NCBI GenBank assembly: GCA_963556145.1
Contig: OY744467.1
Location: forward strand, 3,286,001-3,350,000
Reading direction: 5' to 3'
Length of the DNA stretch: 64,000 bases
Source: Hygrocybe punicea
Taxonomy: Eukaryota > Basidiomycota > Agaricomycetes > Agaricales > Hygrophoraceae
The position numbers and the translations under genes were made by a program. Positions 33,631 to 44,519 of this stretch are shown here, piece after piece; the stretch's first letter is position 1; every line of letters begins with the position of its first letter. The notes below the pieces were generated by a model that made no database searches, was not told the DNA's origin, and saw nothing but the letters and a program-made list of their open reading frames with translations.

Positions 33631-34064
33631 TATACTAACTACAAATGATGACTAATCATGACAACTAGCCAATAGCATAAGTCCCTCGGAGAAGGCAGAC
33701 CCGGATACACTCTGATGAGTAAAGAAGATTACATACGAAGATAGTCCTAACGAGTAGTTATCTGATAAGAATCAGATAAGCGCATATCCAATAGAATAAC
33801 GTAGACAATGGTAAATGTACGACGTTACCAATTCCAATACAATAAAGTAAGATGTAATGTAAGAGCTGCTAGTATATATACATCTAGAGCAAAAGGATTA
33901 GCTGAACATGACAAGGTGGAACACACACTTTCTCAAAGCCAAGACATGCATTCTTTACTTGTGAGATGGGGAAAGACAGTGTCAAGGTTGTATGTGAAAT
34001 AAAATTCTCAGAATTTCAAGACTACAACATATATATAGTATGTTAGCTGATGCAATTTGCACAA

Positions 34065-35957
34065 CTTGTTTAGTGGGCCAGTGCTGTGCATGGTATGAAC
34101 AAGTTATTAATCCTGAAATCCTTGGAATTTATATTTGTATAGTTTTTACCAGCAACAATAACAGATTTCACTTGAAATATATAATTATCAATGAAGACAA
34201 TATATGTATGTGACAATACCATATTGAATTATATGTTTTAAATGACCATATCAGCATATCATCTGATTTTAGCCTATTTTTGCTTATTGGCTGATATTGC
34301 CCTATACAGAGCCCTGAGGGAATGGGGAAAAGCAGGAGTAGTAGAAACACAACACAGTAGAATAACATAATATGCACTAGCAGATGATGTATCATAAACA
34401 TTGCATTAGATTTCAGAGATATATTTGGAAATTGATTATATAATATTTAATTTCTATGCAATAATGAAATACAAATAAATATACTGGTCCAAAAATGGAG
34501 AGCCTGAGCCTTCTGACCTTGCGTTTTCAACAGAAACAGGATACAAGGGGGTGTACATGATCCAGCGGTGTGGGACGAGGTGTCCTGGTCAATGAAAAAG
34601 AGGGGTTGGTGGTGGTGGTTGGGCAAACAGCCGGAATGCAAAGTCCTGCAACCCCCCGACTGCTCATTTCTAACAGAAACAGAGTGTGGGGGTGTAGACT
34701 GATGAGGAGTGGTTGAAAATGGGCAAGCGGGTGTCCTAGTAGTTGAAAAAAGGAGGTTAGTGGTAGACAGCCAGAGCGTGAGGGCCTGAAAGCCCCCAAC
34801 TGCTTGTTTTCCACACTAACAAGGTGCGGGGGGTGTAGACTGGCTGTGGGTGGTCAAAAACGACGCATGATGGAGTGTCTTGGTAGTTGAAACAGAGGGG
34901 TTGGTGGTGGTTGTGCAGACACAGATGGAATGTGAAATCCTGAGACCTCCAAACCACTCGTTTTCAACAGAAACAGAGCCGGTGTAGACTGGCCAGGGGT
35001 GGTTGAAAATGGGGCGGGCAGGGGCATCCTGATAGTTGAAAATGGGGGGTTGGGGTTTGGACACAGAGTGGCAAGGTGACAGGAGTGGGGCCTCCCACTT
35101 CTCGTTGTCAATGAAAACAGCACATCGGGGGTCTATTTGAGATGGGGGTGGTTGAAAATGAGCATGTAAGGAGGTGGTGTGGGTGTGGAATGAGTGAGGG
35201 TGGGGGGTTTGAGCAAAGGGTGGCAAGGTGACAGTTTTGTGGGCCCTGAGCTCTCATTTTGGACACAGAGGAGATGCCGGGAGTGTAGTCGAGTTGTGGT
35301 GGTTGAAAATGGGTGGCTTGGATGATCAAAAAGTGGGAGGGTGGAGGTTGGACACAGAGCAGCAAGGCAACAGTGCTGGGGCACCTGACATCTCGTTTTT
35401 AACCTGAACAAGACAGTTGGGTTCTCCTTGAGCCAGAGGTGGTCAAGATGTGTGAGGCCAGGCATTGAGTCTTAAAAGTTCAAAGTTGGGGCCCAGGGCA
35501 GAAGATAGGATAGCGAGACGTTGAGACCCTTTGGCCTCTCGTGTTGACCTCAAACAAGGCGTGGGGGTTGATTCATATCGGGCCAGGTTAAAATCCCTGG
35601 GATGACGTGTCTTGACTGGTGAAAAAGTGGGGGAGCCTTGGAAGTGTGAGTAACCTGTGACTCAGTGTGACAAGTTCCTTTTGTGATCATTTTTTGTGTC
35701 ATGGAAATATTTTTTCTCATTCTTCTGAGCAGCATTCAATTTTTTACAATCGTAAATGCCATATTCATAAAAATATTTGAGGACAAAGTTGAGAAAATCA
35801 AGATTACTCATCATTTTGCTCAAAAAAAAGCAGTAAGATTTGAGAATTTGGCACAATGGGTGATTTCAAAAATTAATCAATCAATTGATTAATCAATTGA
35901 TTAATTAACTACAGACAATCTGCCTGGACTCATAAGAATTTAGGGAACAACTCATAA
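34065..35957 (-). mobile_element. HLE-B, 1.9-kb non-autonomous Helitron-like element
   Basis: On the minus strand it starts TTATGAGTTGTTCCC at 35957, close to HLE-A, and ends with ACCATGCACAGCACTGG then CACTAAACAAG at 34065. The flanks are CCATG and TTGTGC, again an insertion directly before T. About 300 bp of the 5' part aligns with HLE-A (22657-22990): both have TTCTTATGAGTCCAGG, an ATTA/TTAA tract and TTTGTCCTCAAATATTTT. The interior is a large tandem array. No gene seen. Confidence 0.85.
34540..35480. repeat. About 145-150-bp tandem repeats in HLE-B, six degenerate units
   Basis: GGTGTAGACTGG...GTGGTTGAAAATGGG-type blocks recur near 34694, 34830, 34980, 35130, 35290 and 35425. Each is followed by a GGAGGTT...GACA block and a CTCGTTTTC/AACAGAAACAG block. 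Long open frames on the minus strand come from the repeat and are not genes. Confidence 0.75.
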
Positions 35958-36820
35958 CATGGAAGCCATGGAGCAGATTAATATTATATAATAGATTCAC
36001 AAAAGCAAACAAATTTATTCTGATCATCTCACTCTATATACAAAGAATATTTTCAAAAGTGTGATATATTGATTGTAATTGGTGAAGTGTTTGATGCCAG
36101 CTGCTAGAAACATTTGAAATAAGGCATTGTATTTAAAAGAAAAGGAACAAACCTAATGTGAGGGCGAGTTATAATGACCAGCTTCATAAGAACAGCAATT
36201 GAATCACCAGATTCCAGCAGCTTTATGATGTTCTGGGGTATTGTTGCAGACTGCACCTGTCCTCTTTGCACATCGGCAAAGCATGATTCGGGTTTCCGAT
36301 CATCCGCAAAGAAAGACACAGATGTAAATTCGGCATTGACACATCTGGATGCTGAGTTGAAGAGATTGTTCCACGTTAATTTAAACAACATGTACTGTGA
36401 GGATTTCGAACGGTAATGCCAATTAATAAGCCCAAACGATGTAATAACAATGGGAGAAAATGGCTTTGAAGCAAATGTGCAAGTGGATGTAAATTCAATA
36501 CTTAAGTCAGCCTTGATTTCAATATTTAATTTAGCGTTGAATTCAAACTTGATTGAAAATTCAGATTCACTATTAAATTAATTATTCGATTCAACTTTGA
36601 ATGCAGTGATGACTCAATTCATGAATACAAGGGTGACTTGAGAGTTATGTAAATTTATAATTGGAAGATGTAATGGATAACAAATAGAACACGATGGATC
36701 AACTAATTTTGAATAAGTTTTCAATGGATAGATCTTAAAGTGAGTCATAAAATTAAATACCGAAGTTTGAAACACCTGCAATGTCTTTTATTCGGTACAA
36801 TATTTCAGAATTCATAGTGA
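35958..36820. other. Helitron #3 interior or flank with a possible gene fragment at 36104-36391 (-)
   Basis: The minus-strand frame at 36104-36391 includes SVSFFADDRKPESCFADVQ and SATIPQNIIKLLESGDSIAV, which looks protein-like, followed by a possible donor after RPHIR. I cannot place it in a family and it has no visible continuation. The remainder (36420-36820) is AT-rich with repeated GATTGAA/TTGAATTC words and no gene. Confidence 0.35.
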
Positions 36821-38078
36821 ATGGCACGGGTAACCTGTGGGTATTCCACGGCTACCCGTACCCGTACCCGTGGAAACCCATACCCTTGGCACGGGTACGG
36901 GTAACCCGCAGGTTTACCCACGGGTCTACGCCAGAAGGCCCAACCTCCCATTGCCTCGCGAACACAGCACCGACGTCAATTGACGTCGCGCTGCATCTTC
37001 GCAAGGTGACATGGGTGGGCCTCCTTGTCTCCTCCTCATCTCCACCTCGTCTCCTAGGTGGTATCCTTGCAGACGCGGTGCCGGTGTCGATTGGCATGGT
37101 GACGCTGGTTCGCGAGGTGGGTTGGGGGCATGCCGTTGCCGGCATGTCTGGTGGTCGTTTGGCCGGCACTGCTCTTGGCATCTGCTGTTGGCCCACTGGT
37201 TGAGGGGGGTGGGTGTGGGCATTGCAGCAGGTGCTGCTAGCCCTAGGACCCCGAGGACCCTTAGATAGTCTTTCCCTTTCCTGTTAGTAGCTTAGTCATT
37301 CATTCCAGGGTTTTCCCAGCTTCTCCCTCCCAGCCGTGGCTCCTCCTGAGCCTTTCCCCTTGAGGTCTGGAGAGTCGTTCTCCAGCGTGGGGGTTGGGGA
37401 GCATCTGTGGCTGTAGTCAGTAGCGTAGCAATGTATAATTATAATAAAAGACATACCTGTTGCAGCGGGTGGTGGGTGCACCACCCCCACTGCTCCTCTC
37501 TTTGCCTTCGTTGTCCGTTGCCGCCACACTTGCCATTGTTGTTGTTTGCCATCACCCTGGCTTGCCGTTTTTGTTTGCAATCGTCGTGACTTGCCGTCAT
37601 CATTTGCAATCGTCGTGCTTTGCCATTGTTGCAGGTGCCATTGTCACAGTTGCCATCATCGTGGTTGTGGTTGTGGTCCTCATCTCCTCATCCTTTTTGT
37701 CCTGGTCCTCATAGTTGGTTCGTCGTCGTGGTTGTGTGGTGTGTCTGTAGTTGTCTGGTTAGTCAGTATGATAGAACTCTATAAATAAATACTTATTGCA
37801 GCATGGGTGCACCACTTCCCGCTGCTCTTTTCTCCCCCTAACCTTGCCCGTCTTCGTTTCGTTACGTTTGGTCTTGCTGTTGCCGTGTAGTTGAGGTCAA
37901 AGTCGCGTGTCACGGGATCGTGACACTACCCATGAAAAACCCATGGACCCGCGGCTGGGTATGGGTAAATCACGGGTCCTGATTTGGCTACCCGTACCCA
38001 CGTGGACCCATACCCGCACGGACCCATACCCGCGCGGACCCATACCCGTGACACGTGTGGGTTTCAATACCCGTGCAT
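36821..38078. mobile_element. GC-rich TIR element with GGGTAC-rich ends (hAT-like, non-autonomous)
   Basis: The left end ATGGCACGGGTA and right end TACCCGTGCAT are near-inverted. Both termini are crowded with short CCCGTACCC / GGGTACGGG words in both orientations (36825-36935, 37920-38075). The interior (36940-37900) is GC-rich with many CpGs, unlike the flanks, and has no transposase. Ends of this ACGGGTAC style are common in hAT-type elements, but I found no clear 8-bp duplication, so the class is tentative. Frames inside are low-complexity and not counted as genes. Confidence 0.5.
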
Positions 38079-38104
38079 TTGACTAAGAATTCATCTTCAA
38101 TGTT

Positions 38105-38345
38105 AATATGATTTCATCACTTGACCAAATAGGGTATTTGAATGTTCGAATGATCACGTGATCACAGTGATGTTTGAACTTTCGAATAATCACATGACTC
38201 ATGTGATCGAATAAATGTGTTTGAACGCTCGAATAATCATGTGACTCACATGATCAAACAAATGTGTTTGAACGCTTGAATAATGACATGACTCACGTGA
38301 TTGAATAAATATGTTTGAATGCTTGAATAATCACGCAAATCACAA
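38105..38345. repeat. About 60-bp tandem repeats with CACGTGATC-type dyads, four units
   Basis: Units of the form GTTTGAACGCTCGAATAATC followed by CATGTGACTCACATGATC recur near 38145, 38185, 38235 and 38290. TCACGTGA/CATGTGA dyads are E-box-like. A related single motif (GTGATCACGTGAC) appears near 39441. Confidence 0.7.
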
Positions 38346-38522
38346 GTCCAGTGGAATCTTATTTTATTATGCTTGCTTAGAAGTTGATTAGTGCAAAGAA
38401 CATTGGATTGACTAAATGATTGCTGTCTTGAAAATAGAAGAATACTTCTTTCGAAAAATGTGCATTACAGCAACAACTTAATTCAGGGGGATATTAACTT
38501 GATGAAACCATAACTCCATATA

Positions 38523-39160
38523 CAGTCATTCATGGCTCCTTGAGACAGCATGGGTCCTTGAGACAAAGGCCCCGGAAGACATCAATTTCATTGAATACTC
38601 CCTCGGAGTTGACCATAGTACATAGACAATCTTCATACCCACCTGTTGATAAAATAATTGCAGTGCCCGACACTTGTTAAGCTTGGCACCGTGCAGATTA
38701 GTGATGAAAATTCAATAAAATGTGCCATAACTCCCCAAATGACGACACCAATGTCTGAAATATGTGGTAGTTTTTGTCTCACACTTCATGCACACATATT
38801 TGTACAAAAAAAACAAACCGTCTGCACCCAAGAAATGTGTATTCTCTGCTCAATGGCCGGCACAGTGAGCGGCATGTCACGTCACACTTCCCAATTAGGA
38901 CTGATGCACGCACAAATTGCTTAGGAAGTCACGCTGATGTGACACTGTCGCAAGGACCCAATTAGGGCCGATAAGCACTTTTTCTAAAGATCCTTTTCAT
39001 CGTCTATGTTCCTCACCTCCGATAAGAATTCTGAAGCTCTCACTAGTAATATGACATATTTGAGGATGAGATCAGGTATTTAAATGAGGAAAAAAGGCTG
39101 TTTAATGCAAATTCCGAGGTGTAACTAAGTTTGGCTGTCTCAAGGAGCCATGAATGACTG
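38523..39160. mobile_element. 638-bp MITE with 27-bp inverted repeats and TA flanks
   Basis: CAGTCATTCATGGCTCCTTG at the left is repeated in inverse at the right (CAAGGAGCCATGAATGACTG), with TA at 38521-38522 and 39161-39162. The left end also has a second, shifted copy of the GGGTCCTTGAGACA word, an IR/DR-like arrangement. TA duplication fits Tc1/mariner. The interior has no transposase. Confidence 0.85.
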
Positions 39161-39162
39161 TA

Positions 39163-41540
39163 TCTAAACTTTATTCATATTGTTGAAAATTAGGCCAGGT
39201 TCTTGAACTTGCCAGCACCGTGATGTGATATGAACATTGCTTTCCCATTTTCCCCAAGCTTTGGCAATTCATTCATTGATTAATGCCACAATGGTATAAT
39301 TTCCGAAAGTTTCCGAAAATTCAAATGCATTTTTACCTGGTGGATATATCAGGTTGAATGGACTTGATGTAAACATTTGTCATGCGAGAACATAAAGAAA
39401 TGTGCGTGAATATGATCAGCGAGAACATTTGAATATTCAAGTGATCACGTGACTTTCACGTCATAAAGCTTGTAAGTTAGTCAACATGTTATACATGTGT
39501 TAGCGGAGGTATCTTGTTGATGGAGAACTTCCACGAGATGCATGCCTGGTTGTTGCTCATAGGGGAGATAGACCCCACCTCACTAAGGTGCAACTATGCA
39601 CCGCAAACTCCACATTCACTCGCCATTGTTGAAAATTTGATCAACAAATAAATAATTCATCCTTGAAGTAATCCATAGAACTCAGTTTTAAATGCCCTGG
39701 TTGCTTGATCCAAAGCAAAAATCAGACAGTTATTGCATTGCTGGAGAAGGAAGTTGTTCTTTTAACAAAAATTCTGCAACATTGACTTTGGGATACAAAG
39801 AATTTGCAGTAGCTTCTGAAATTTTCAATGCAACACATTGAAATCAGAGTTTGGGTACTGGAAAACATGTCCAAGACTTGGCCTTAAGAGGACGGAAATC
39901 AATGTTATTCAATGTGATGCATGAAATAATGCAATGCTGACACCAGAATGCACGAACTAAAGTAGAGCTGGCTCAATAGCTATGACAAGAAAATGATATA
40001 TTCTTGTGGTTTCTTGACTGTGGGAAAGTATTTCCTTTTTGGCTCAAATTCCGCGAGTCAGATTGTTTCACAATGGACTATCATTTTTATTTCCCACGGT
40101 TAGAAATGACTTCACACGGCTTATTGAAATAAGTTCTCACGACTTGTAAAATCAGCGTTAGCGACAATTTTGTCGTTGGCGGAAAACGACCACATAAAAC
40201 GATTCCCTTAACGGGACTCGTAATCTGGTATTCATGTTGATCATATCAGTAGAGATGAATCTAAGCCATTTGAACATACTGCAAAGCATTGAATTTTGTT
40301 TGGATGGAAATATTCAATGTATAAAATTTCCACTCTGCAGGAGTGCCTCGTGTGTTGCAGTCGAGAAGGTGAATGATTGTGCCAATGTAGGTTGCATATA
40401 CGTATTCTATTCAAGATCTAAGAGCACAAACATGTTAAGCAAGCGCATAGACTCAGACTCACTAGTCCAATGCTTTGGTTATTTTGCATCCCACAACCAC
40501 TCTCAAATGCATTGAGACCTGCATCAGAGCGGCCAAGAGTAGAGTTGAGAGACAAAAGGTGCTGGAATGATTGCAACTGAGACTGGACAGAAGACTGTGT
40601 GATTCTGGGCATTTGCAATGAAAGATTTTGGGTACAAAATTGCTGCTGAGCATTCAGGAACATCGTACCATTGCACTTGAGACAGTCGAGGTGGTTATGG
40701 TTGAGCGGTGGTTATGAGGTGGTGATGGTGATGGACCAAGGTCAAAGTGAGGTCAAGGTGATGACGTTGGTGTTGTAAGTCAATACACCTCAAGATATTT
40801 TTACAAGCTAGCCAATACTTCTATTCCTACTGTACAACATGGCTATGGTAATGAAAAGAGGAAAGCAAGAGCCTTACAATTTGCAACGTTTCTTTGGCTG
40901 CACATTCTCTTTCACTTTGTCATCCAAACCCACACGTTTGTCGTCCAATCCAAATGATAGATGCCAAACCTTGTATGAGTGGATGGAAGCGAGACTGGGT
41001 GGGTATTGGAAGCCAGTTACAAGTTGAGTTTGTGTAAGAGGCGATCGCATCTTCTTCTTTGTCACTCAGCTTGGATTTGATGCAAGCAACCCTGTAATAT
41101 CATGCAAATCACATATATGAGCAAGAAAATCTGTACTTACTGAACAATATTGTCAGATACCATGGTATGGTCAGCATCAAACCCATCTCCATCAGTCTCA
41201 TCTTCCGGTTTGACAGCCTCTTTGAGAACAACCTGTTTGATGACCGGGTTGCCTTGGATATAGATGAGGAATGTCTGTATACAGCAGAGGATCAGTGATA
41301 GTCATTGGAGAGCTAGTTTACTTACAATGTTTCCTGGCTGTGCTACCTCAACATCCACAACATACTGCTGGGACTTGTCTGTGAGATTTCTGACATGTAA
41401 ATGAACGGCATTCTTGACAGGGAGGTATGAGATGTGGCCGGACATGGTGGTAGGAGAAAGGTGCACAGACAAGTGTGATGTCACATTGAAAAAAAATCAT
41501 GAGCGTACAATGTATATATGGTCCTGTATAAAGTGGGCAA
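39163..41540. other. Long stretch without a secure gene
   Basis: No conserved protein could be traced over 39163-40830. On the minus strand near 41140-41490 the short exon-like blocks GHISYLPVKNAVHLHVRNL and FLIYIQGNPVIKQVVLKEA look protein-like and are joined by plausible splice sites. They may be the end of the Tnp2-like gene or a separate broken gene. The rest is AT-rich with no clear element ends. Confidence 0.35.
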
Positions 41541-42555
41541 GCTACTCAGGTATGAGTTCAATTACCTCCCAAATACCCCCAAGATCACTGACTTCCAGGC
41601 CCAGCTTCTCCACCACAAAGAAATGATCCTCTCTCCCTGGAATCTGTTGGAATGGAACCATCGCCACAACAGAGTGAATGGATGCAATTTTGACAACAAT
41701 CATCGTATCAGGCTGGTATGTACACACAGCCAATACACTATGTGAGAGATGCAGCAGTTCGGGATCAGGGGTGATGAGCGCGAGGGTCCGTTCATGCTCT
41801 TGTACCGCTGCTTGGAAATGGTAGACGACCTCACTGAATCGAAGACTGCCTTCCAGTGAAAACTACATGGCATGAGATCAACACAAGCCTGAACAAATGT
41901 CATAGGGACTTACCTTGACATTTTGAGACATCCACACATCCTTGAGAGGTTTCTTTTTCTCCTTCCAAGCTGACCAGGCAATCTGCCCATTAGGAAGTTG
42001 CAGGCAAGCCCATCATTTTAGGCGGGGAACCCATCCGGCTTGGATCAGAGTGCCAGGTGCTGCTCTCTAGAAATACTCTCGGACAGTGACAGCCTGCTCT
42101 CCAACCAACTTCTGAGGGTATTCGTCACGAGCTCACAGGAGAATATATCCATTTTGAAGGTCTTTGGCGCCACGTGGGAGGGTGTCTGGGTCTGGGTTGA
42201 GGTCAGGTATCATGGCCTTGAGAGCGTTGATCTGGCAACGGCATACAGCACATTGCGAGAGATTCCTGTAAGGGTTTGATGGTTGCTTGATTTCTTCCCC
42301 AAGATTGCTGATAGCCTGCTCGATTGCCCACTGTGTGTAATAAACTTGTGGTCCAACGCGAGCAACTTCAAGTGCGAGATGAGGAAGAGCATGGATACTG
42401 GGACAACAGAAATGGATGCGTGAAGATTTCCATTGGTAGTACAAGAGCTCAAAGTCTTGACAGTATTCAAGAACAAGGTGGTGTGCGGCAACAAGTTGAG
42501 TAGGAGTGATAGAGCCCTGGTAGAAAATGCGGATTGCAGCGACAAGGCATCATTG

Positions 42556-44519
42556 TTATGAAATTGGACACCCCAAAATCTAAGGTTTTCTATTGAGTTT
42601 CAGGACACTACTGAAAACAATAGTTTTGGATATCCTGACAATAGTCCCGAAAACAAATATTTCAGTTATCATTTCAGGTTACCTGAATTGTTTAGTTTAG
42701 GTATTGATTTTAGTACCTCTGAAAACAATACTGATTTCATTAGTTCCAGGACTTCCTAATCTAATGATTTTCATTCCTATTTGAGCTTAGCTAGCTAGTT
42801 TATTGAAACTATTAGTTTCAGTCCAGTTTTCAGTACAGCTGAAATTGTTTATTTTCCAGTGTGTATCCATCACTTCACTGACTACTTGATTATTGTGGTA
42901 TGTTCTTTGTTATGTTTGCATCCAGATGAGTGATTAATTTGTATTACCTCATTACTGACAGTCCTTTTTTGAGGTTCTCTGTTCAGTGAATATTGTGGCA
43001 TCTCTGCGTGCCAACTGTTGGTGGCCGGTCCTCAGAAATGAGCGCTGGTAACTTTACAGGTCTTCAGGAATGAAAGGGCGGGTGAATCCCCTGATTCCTT
43101 GCCGGGCAACCTACCTGTAGCAGGCCTGGTGGCATCATTGAAATTTGACCAGGTAAGTCTCATTACTATCTTTAAGCCTCCCATTGGTGACATTGAGACC
43201 AGGCAATATTCTTAGTTTGGTTTATTTGAGTATCTATGTCGAAATATTTTTGGTTATGTGTTTGCAAAAATTTTGGTAGTATTGTCTTGGTCAGTCAGTC
43301 TTGATCAAGAGGGAGAAGAGCTCCTCCTTTGAGATCAAGACTGAATGGCTTGGGTGTCTTGCTTTTTGTCCTTTCAGATGTGTTTGTGAACTCACAGTAG
43401 CAGTACTTGTTGGAGTGTTAAGCTGTGACTGTCTTAGATTGAATTTATTGAATTTTATCGGCCTCAACCCTAACCCTAAGTCAGATTGTCAGCCAACCAC
43501 ATCATGACGGACCAATATATCTTGGGCACCAGCCAATCCATGGTCTACAACTAGCCCAAGACCTGATAGGATCAGCTAACCCATGTCTCATGACCAGCCA
43601 ATGTAGTCCTGCTGGAGGCCAACCCCATGGGCAGCTGATGTATCTATAACATTGGCCAACCCATTGCCAATGACCAGCCAACATACTCAAAGGAGAAGGC
43701 AACCCATGTTCCATGATCAGCCAATATACCAACTACAATTGGCTAACCTATGTCCAATGGCCAGCCAGTATACCAGATTGGCTAACCTATGTCCGACAGC
43801 CAGCCAGTATACCACAAGCATGTGTCAATTGGTGTTCCATGAACAGCTGATATATCCCTAATAATGGCCAGCCTGTGTACCCACTGGCTTTGGCCAACTA
43901 ATGTCCTATTGCCAGCTAATATACCAAAAGCTTCAGCCAACCCATGTTCCATGGCCAGCCAAAACACCCATTCAGATTGGCCAATCCAGGCTCCATGGCC
44001 AACCAAAATACCCAGACTGGTTGGCCAATCCATGTTCCATGGCCAACCAAAATACCCAGCCTGGTCGGCCAACCCATATTCCATGGCCAACCGACATGCC
44101 CAGACTGGTTGGCCAATCCATGCTCCATGGCCAACCGAAATACCCAGACTGGTTGGCCAATCCATGCTCCATGGCCAACCGAAATACCCAGACTGGTTGG
44201 CCAATCCATGCTCCATGGCCAGCCAAAATACCCAGAGTGGTCGGCCAATCCATGCTCCATGGCCAACCAAAATACCCAGAGCGGTTGGCCAATCCCAAGC
44301 CATCTGCCCTGGAGAAAGATATTGGTTGGCTGAGTTTGGCTGGCCCACTTGGAGTGGGCATTGTCCATCTCGGCTGACCCATGTATCATGGGAAAGATAC
44401 ACTGAAAGAACTCATGTAACTTGCTTCATGCAAGTTAATGTTATTGCATACTTCATAGGAGTAGGGAGGGGGAAAAAGAACTTGTTCATGCCATGCGCAG
44501 CACTGGCCCACTAAACAAG
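42556..44519 (+). mobile_element. HLE-E, 2.0-kb non-autonomous Helitron-like element
   Basis: The right end CATGCCATGCGCAGCACTGG followed by CCACTAAACAAG is identical to HLE-D over nearly 40 bp. The 5' end is placed at TTATGAAATTGG because the Tnp2-like sequence stops there, though this end differs from the other HLEs after the first six bases. Right flank starts with T (TTGTAGAAAAG). The interior holds a stem-loop at about 43297-43346 (CAGTCTTGATC / GATCAAGACTG) and a 44-bp minisatellite. No coding region. Confidence 0.75.
43490..44305. repeat. 44-bp minisatellite, eight good units plus degenerate ones
   Basis: Conserved from about 43930 (GGCCAATCCATGCTCCATGG, then CCAACCGAAATACCCAGACT), decaying leftward to 43490. 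The period of 44 bp is not divisible by three and no frame contains a stop, so long open frames appear in several frames on both strands. They are artefacts. Confidence 0.9.

Larger units (their letters stand above)
31117..33839 (-). mobile_element. Non-autonomous copia-type LTR retrotransposon with CAATA duplications
   Basis: Two 350-bp LTRs (31117-31466; 32340-33839 once the 1,150-bp HLE is removed) start TGTTAAAAGC on the plus strand and end CCAACA (right copy mutated to CCAATA). Five-bp duplications CAATA flank the element at 31112-31116 and 33840-33844. A polypurine tract (TTAAGGGGGAC on the minus strand) abuts the left LTR, so the element reads right to left. The 873-bp interior holds only a gag-like region, so it depends on other copies. 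The LTRs contain a dyad of GATA-type sites (TTATCTGATAAG). I count 11 LTR differences, eight of them CpG against TpG/CpA. Confidence 0.85.
31016..34002 (+). pseudogene. Small plus-strand frame split by the copia insertion
   Basis: ATG at 31016 opens MVKDKEVIVPHHMSQKQN and runs to the copia target CAATA. After the retroelement the same frame continues NKVRCNVRAASIYTSRAKG and LLVRWGKTVSRLYVK to the stop at 34000-34002. Joining across one CAATA gives about 87 residues without a stop. There is no recognisable domain, and it lies antisense inside Helitron #3. It may be a captured exon or a chance frame. The clean join mainly supports the copia target site. Confidence 0.35.

Noticed and set aside
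34447..35465. Minus-strand Pro/His/Leu-rich frames
   Set aside because: Generated by the 147-bp tandem array of HLE-B; frames shift from unit to unit.
37296..37788. Val/Ile/Cys/His-rich plus-strand frames in the GC-rich element
   Set aside because: Low-complexity, no homology, embedded in a TIR element; no transposase motif.
43465..43485. CCCTAACCCTAA, telomere-like
   Set aside because: Only two units inside an HLE; too short to infer an interstitial telomere.
43782..44514. Overlapping open frames up to 216 codons on both strands
   Set aside because: They are products of the stop-free 44-bp minisatellite; no start context, splice logic or homology.
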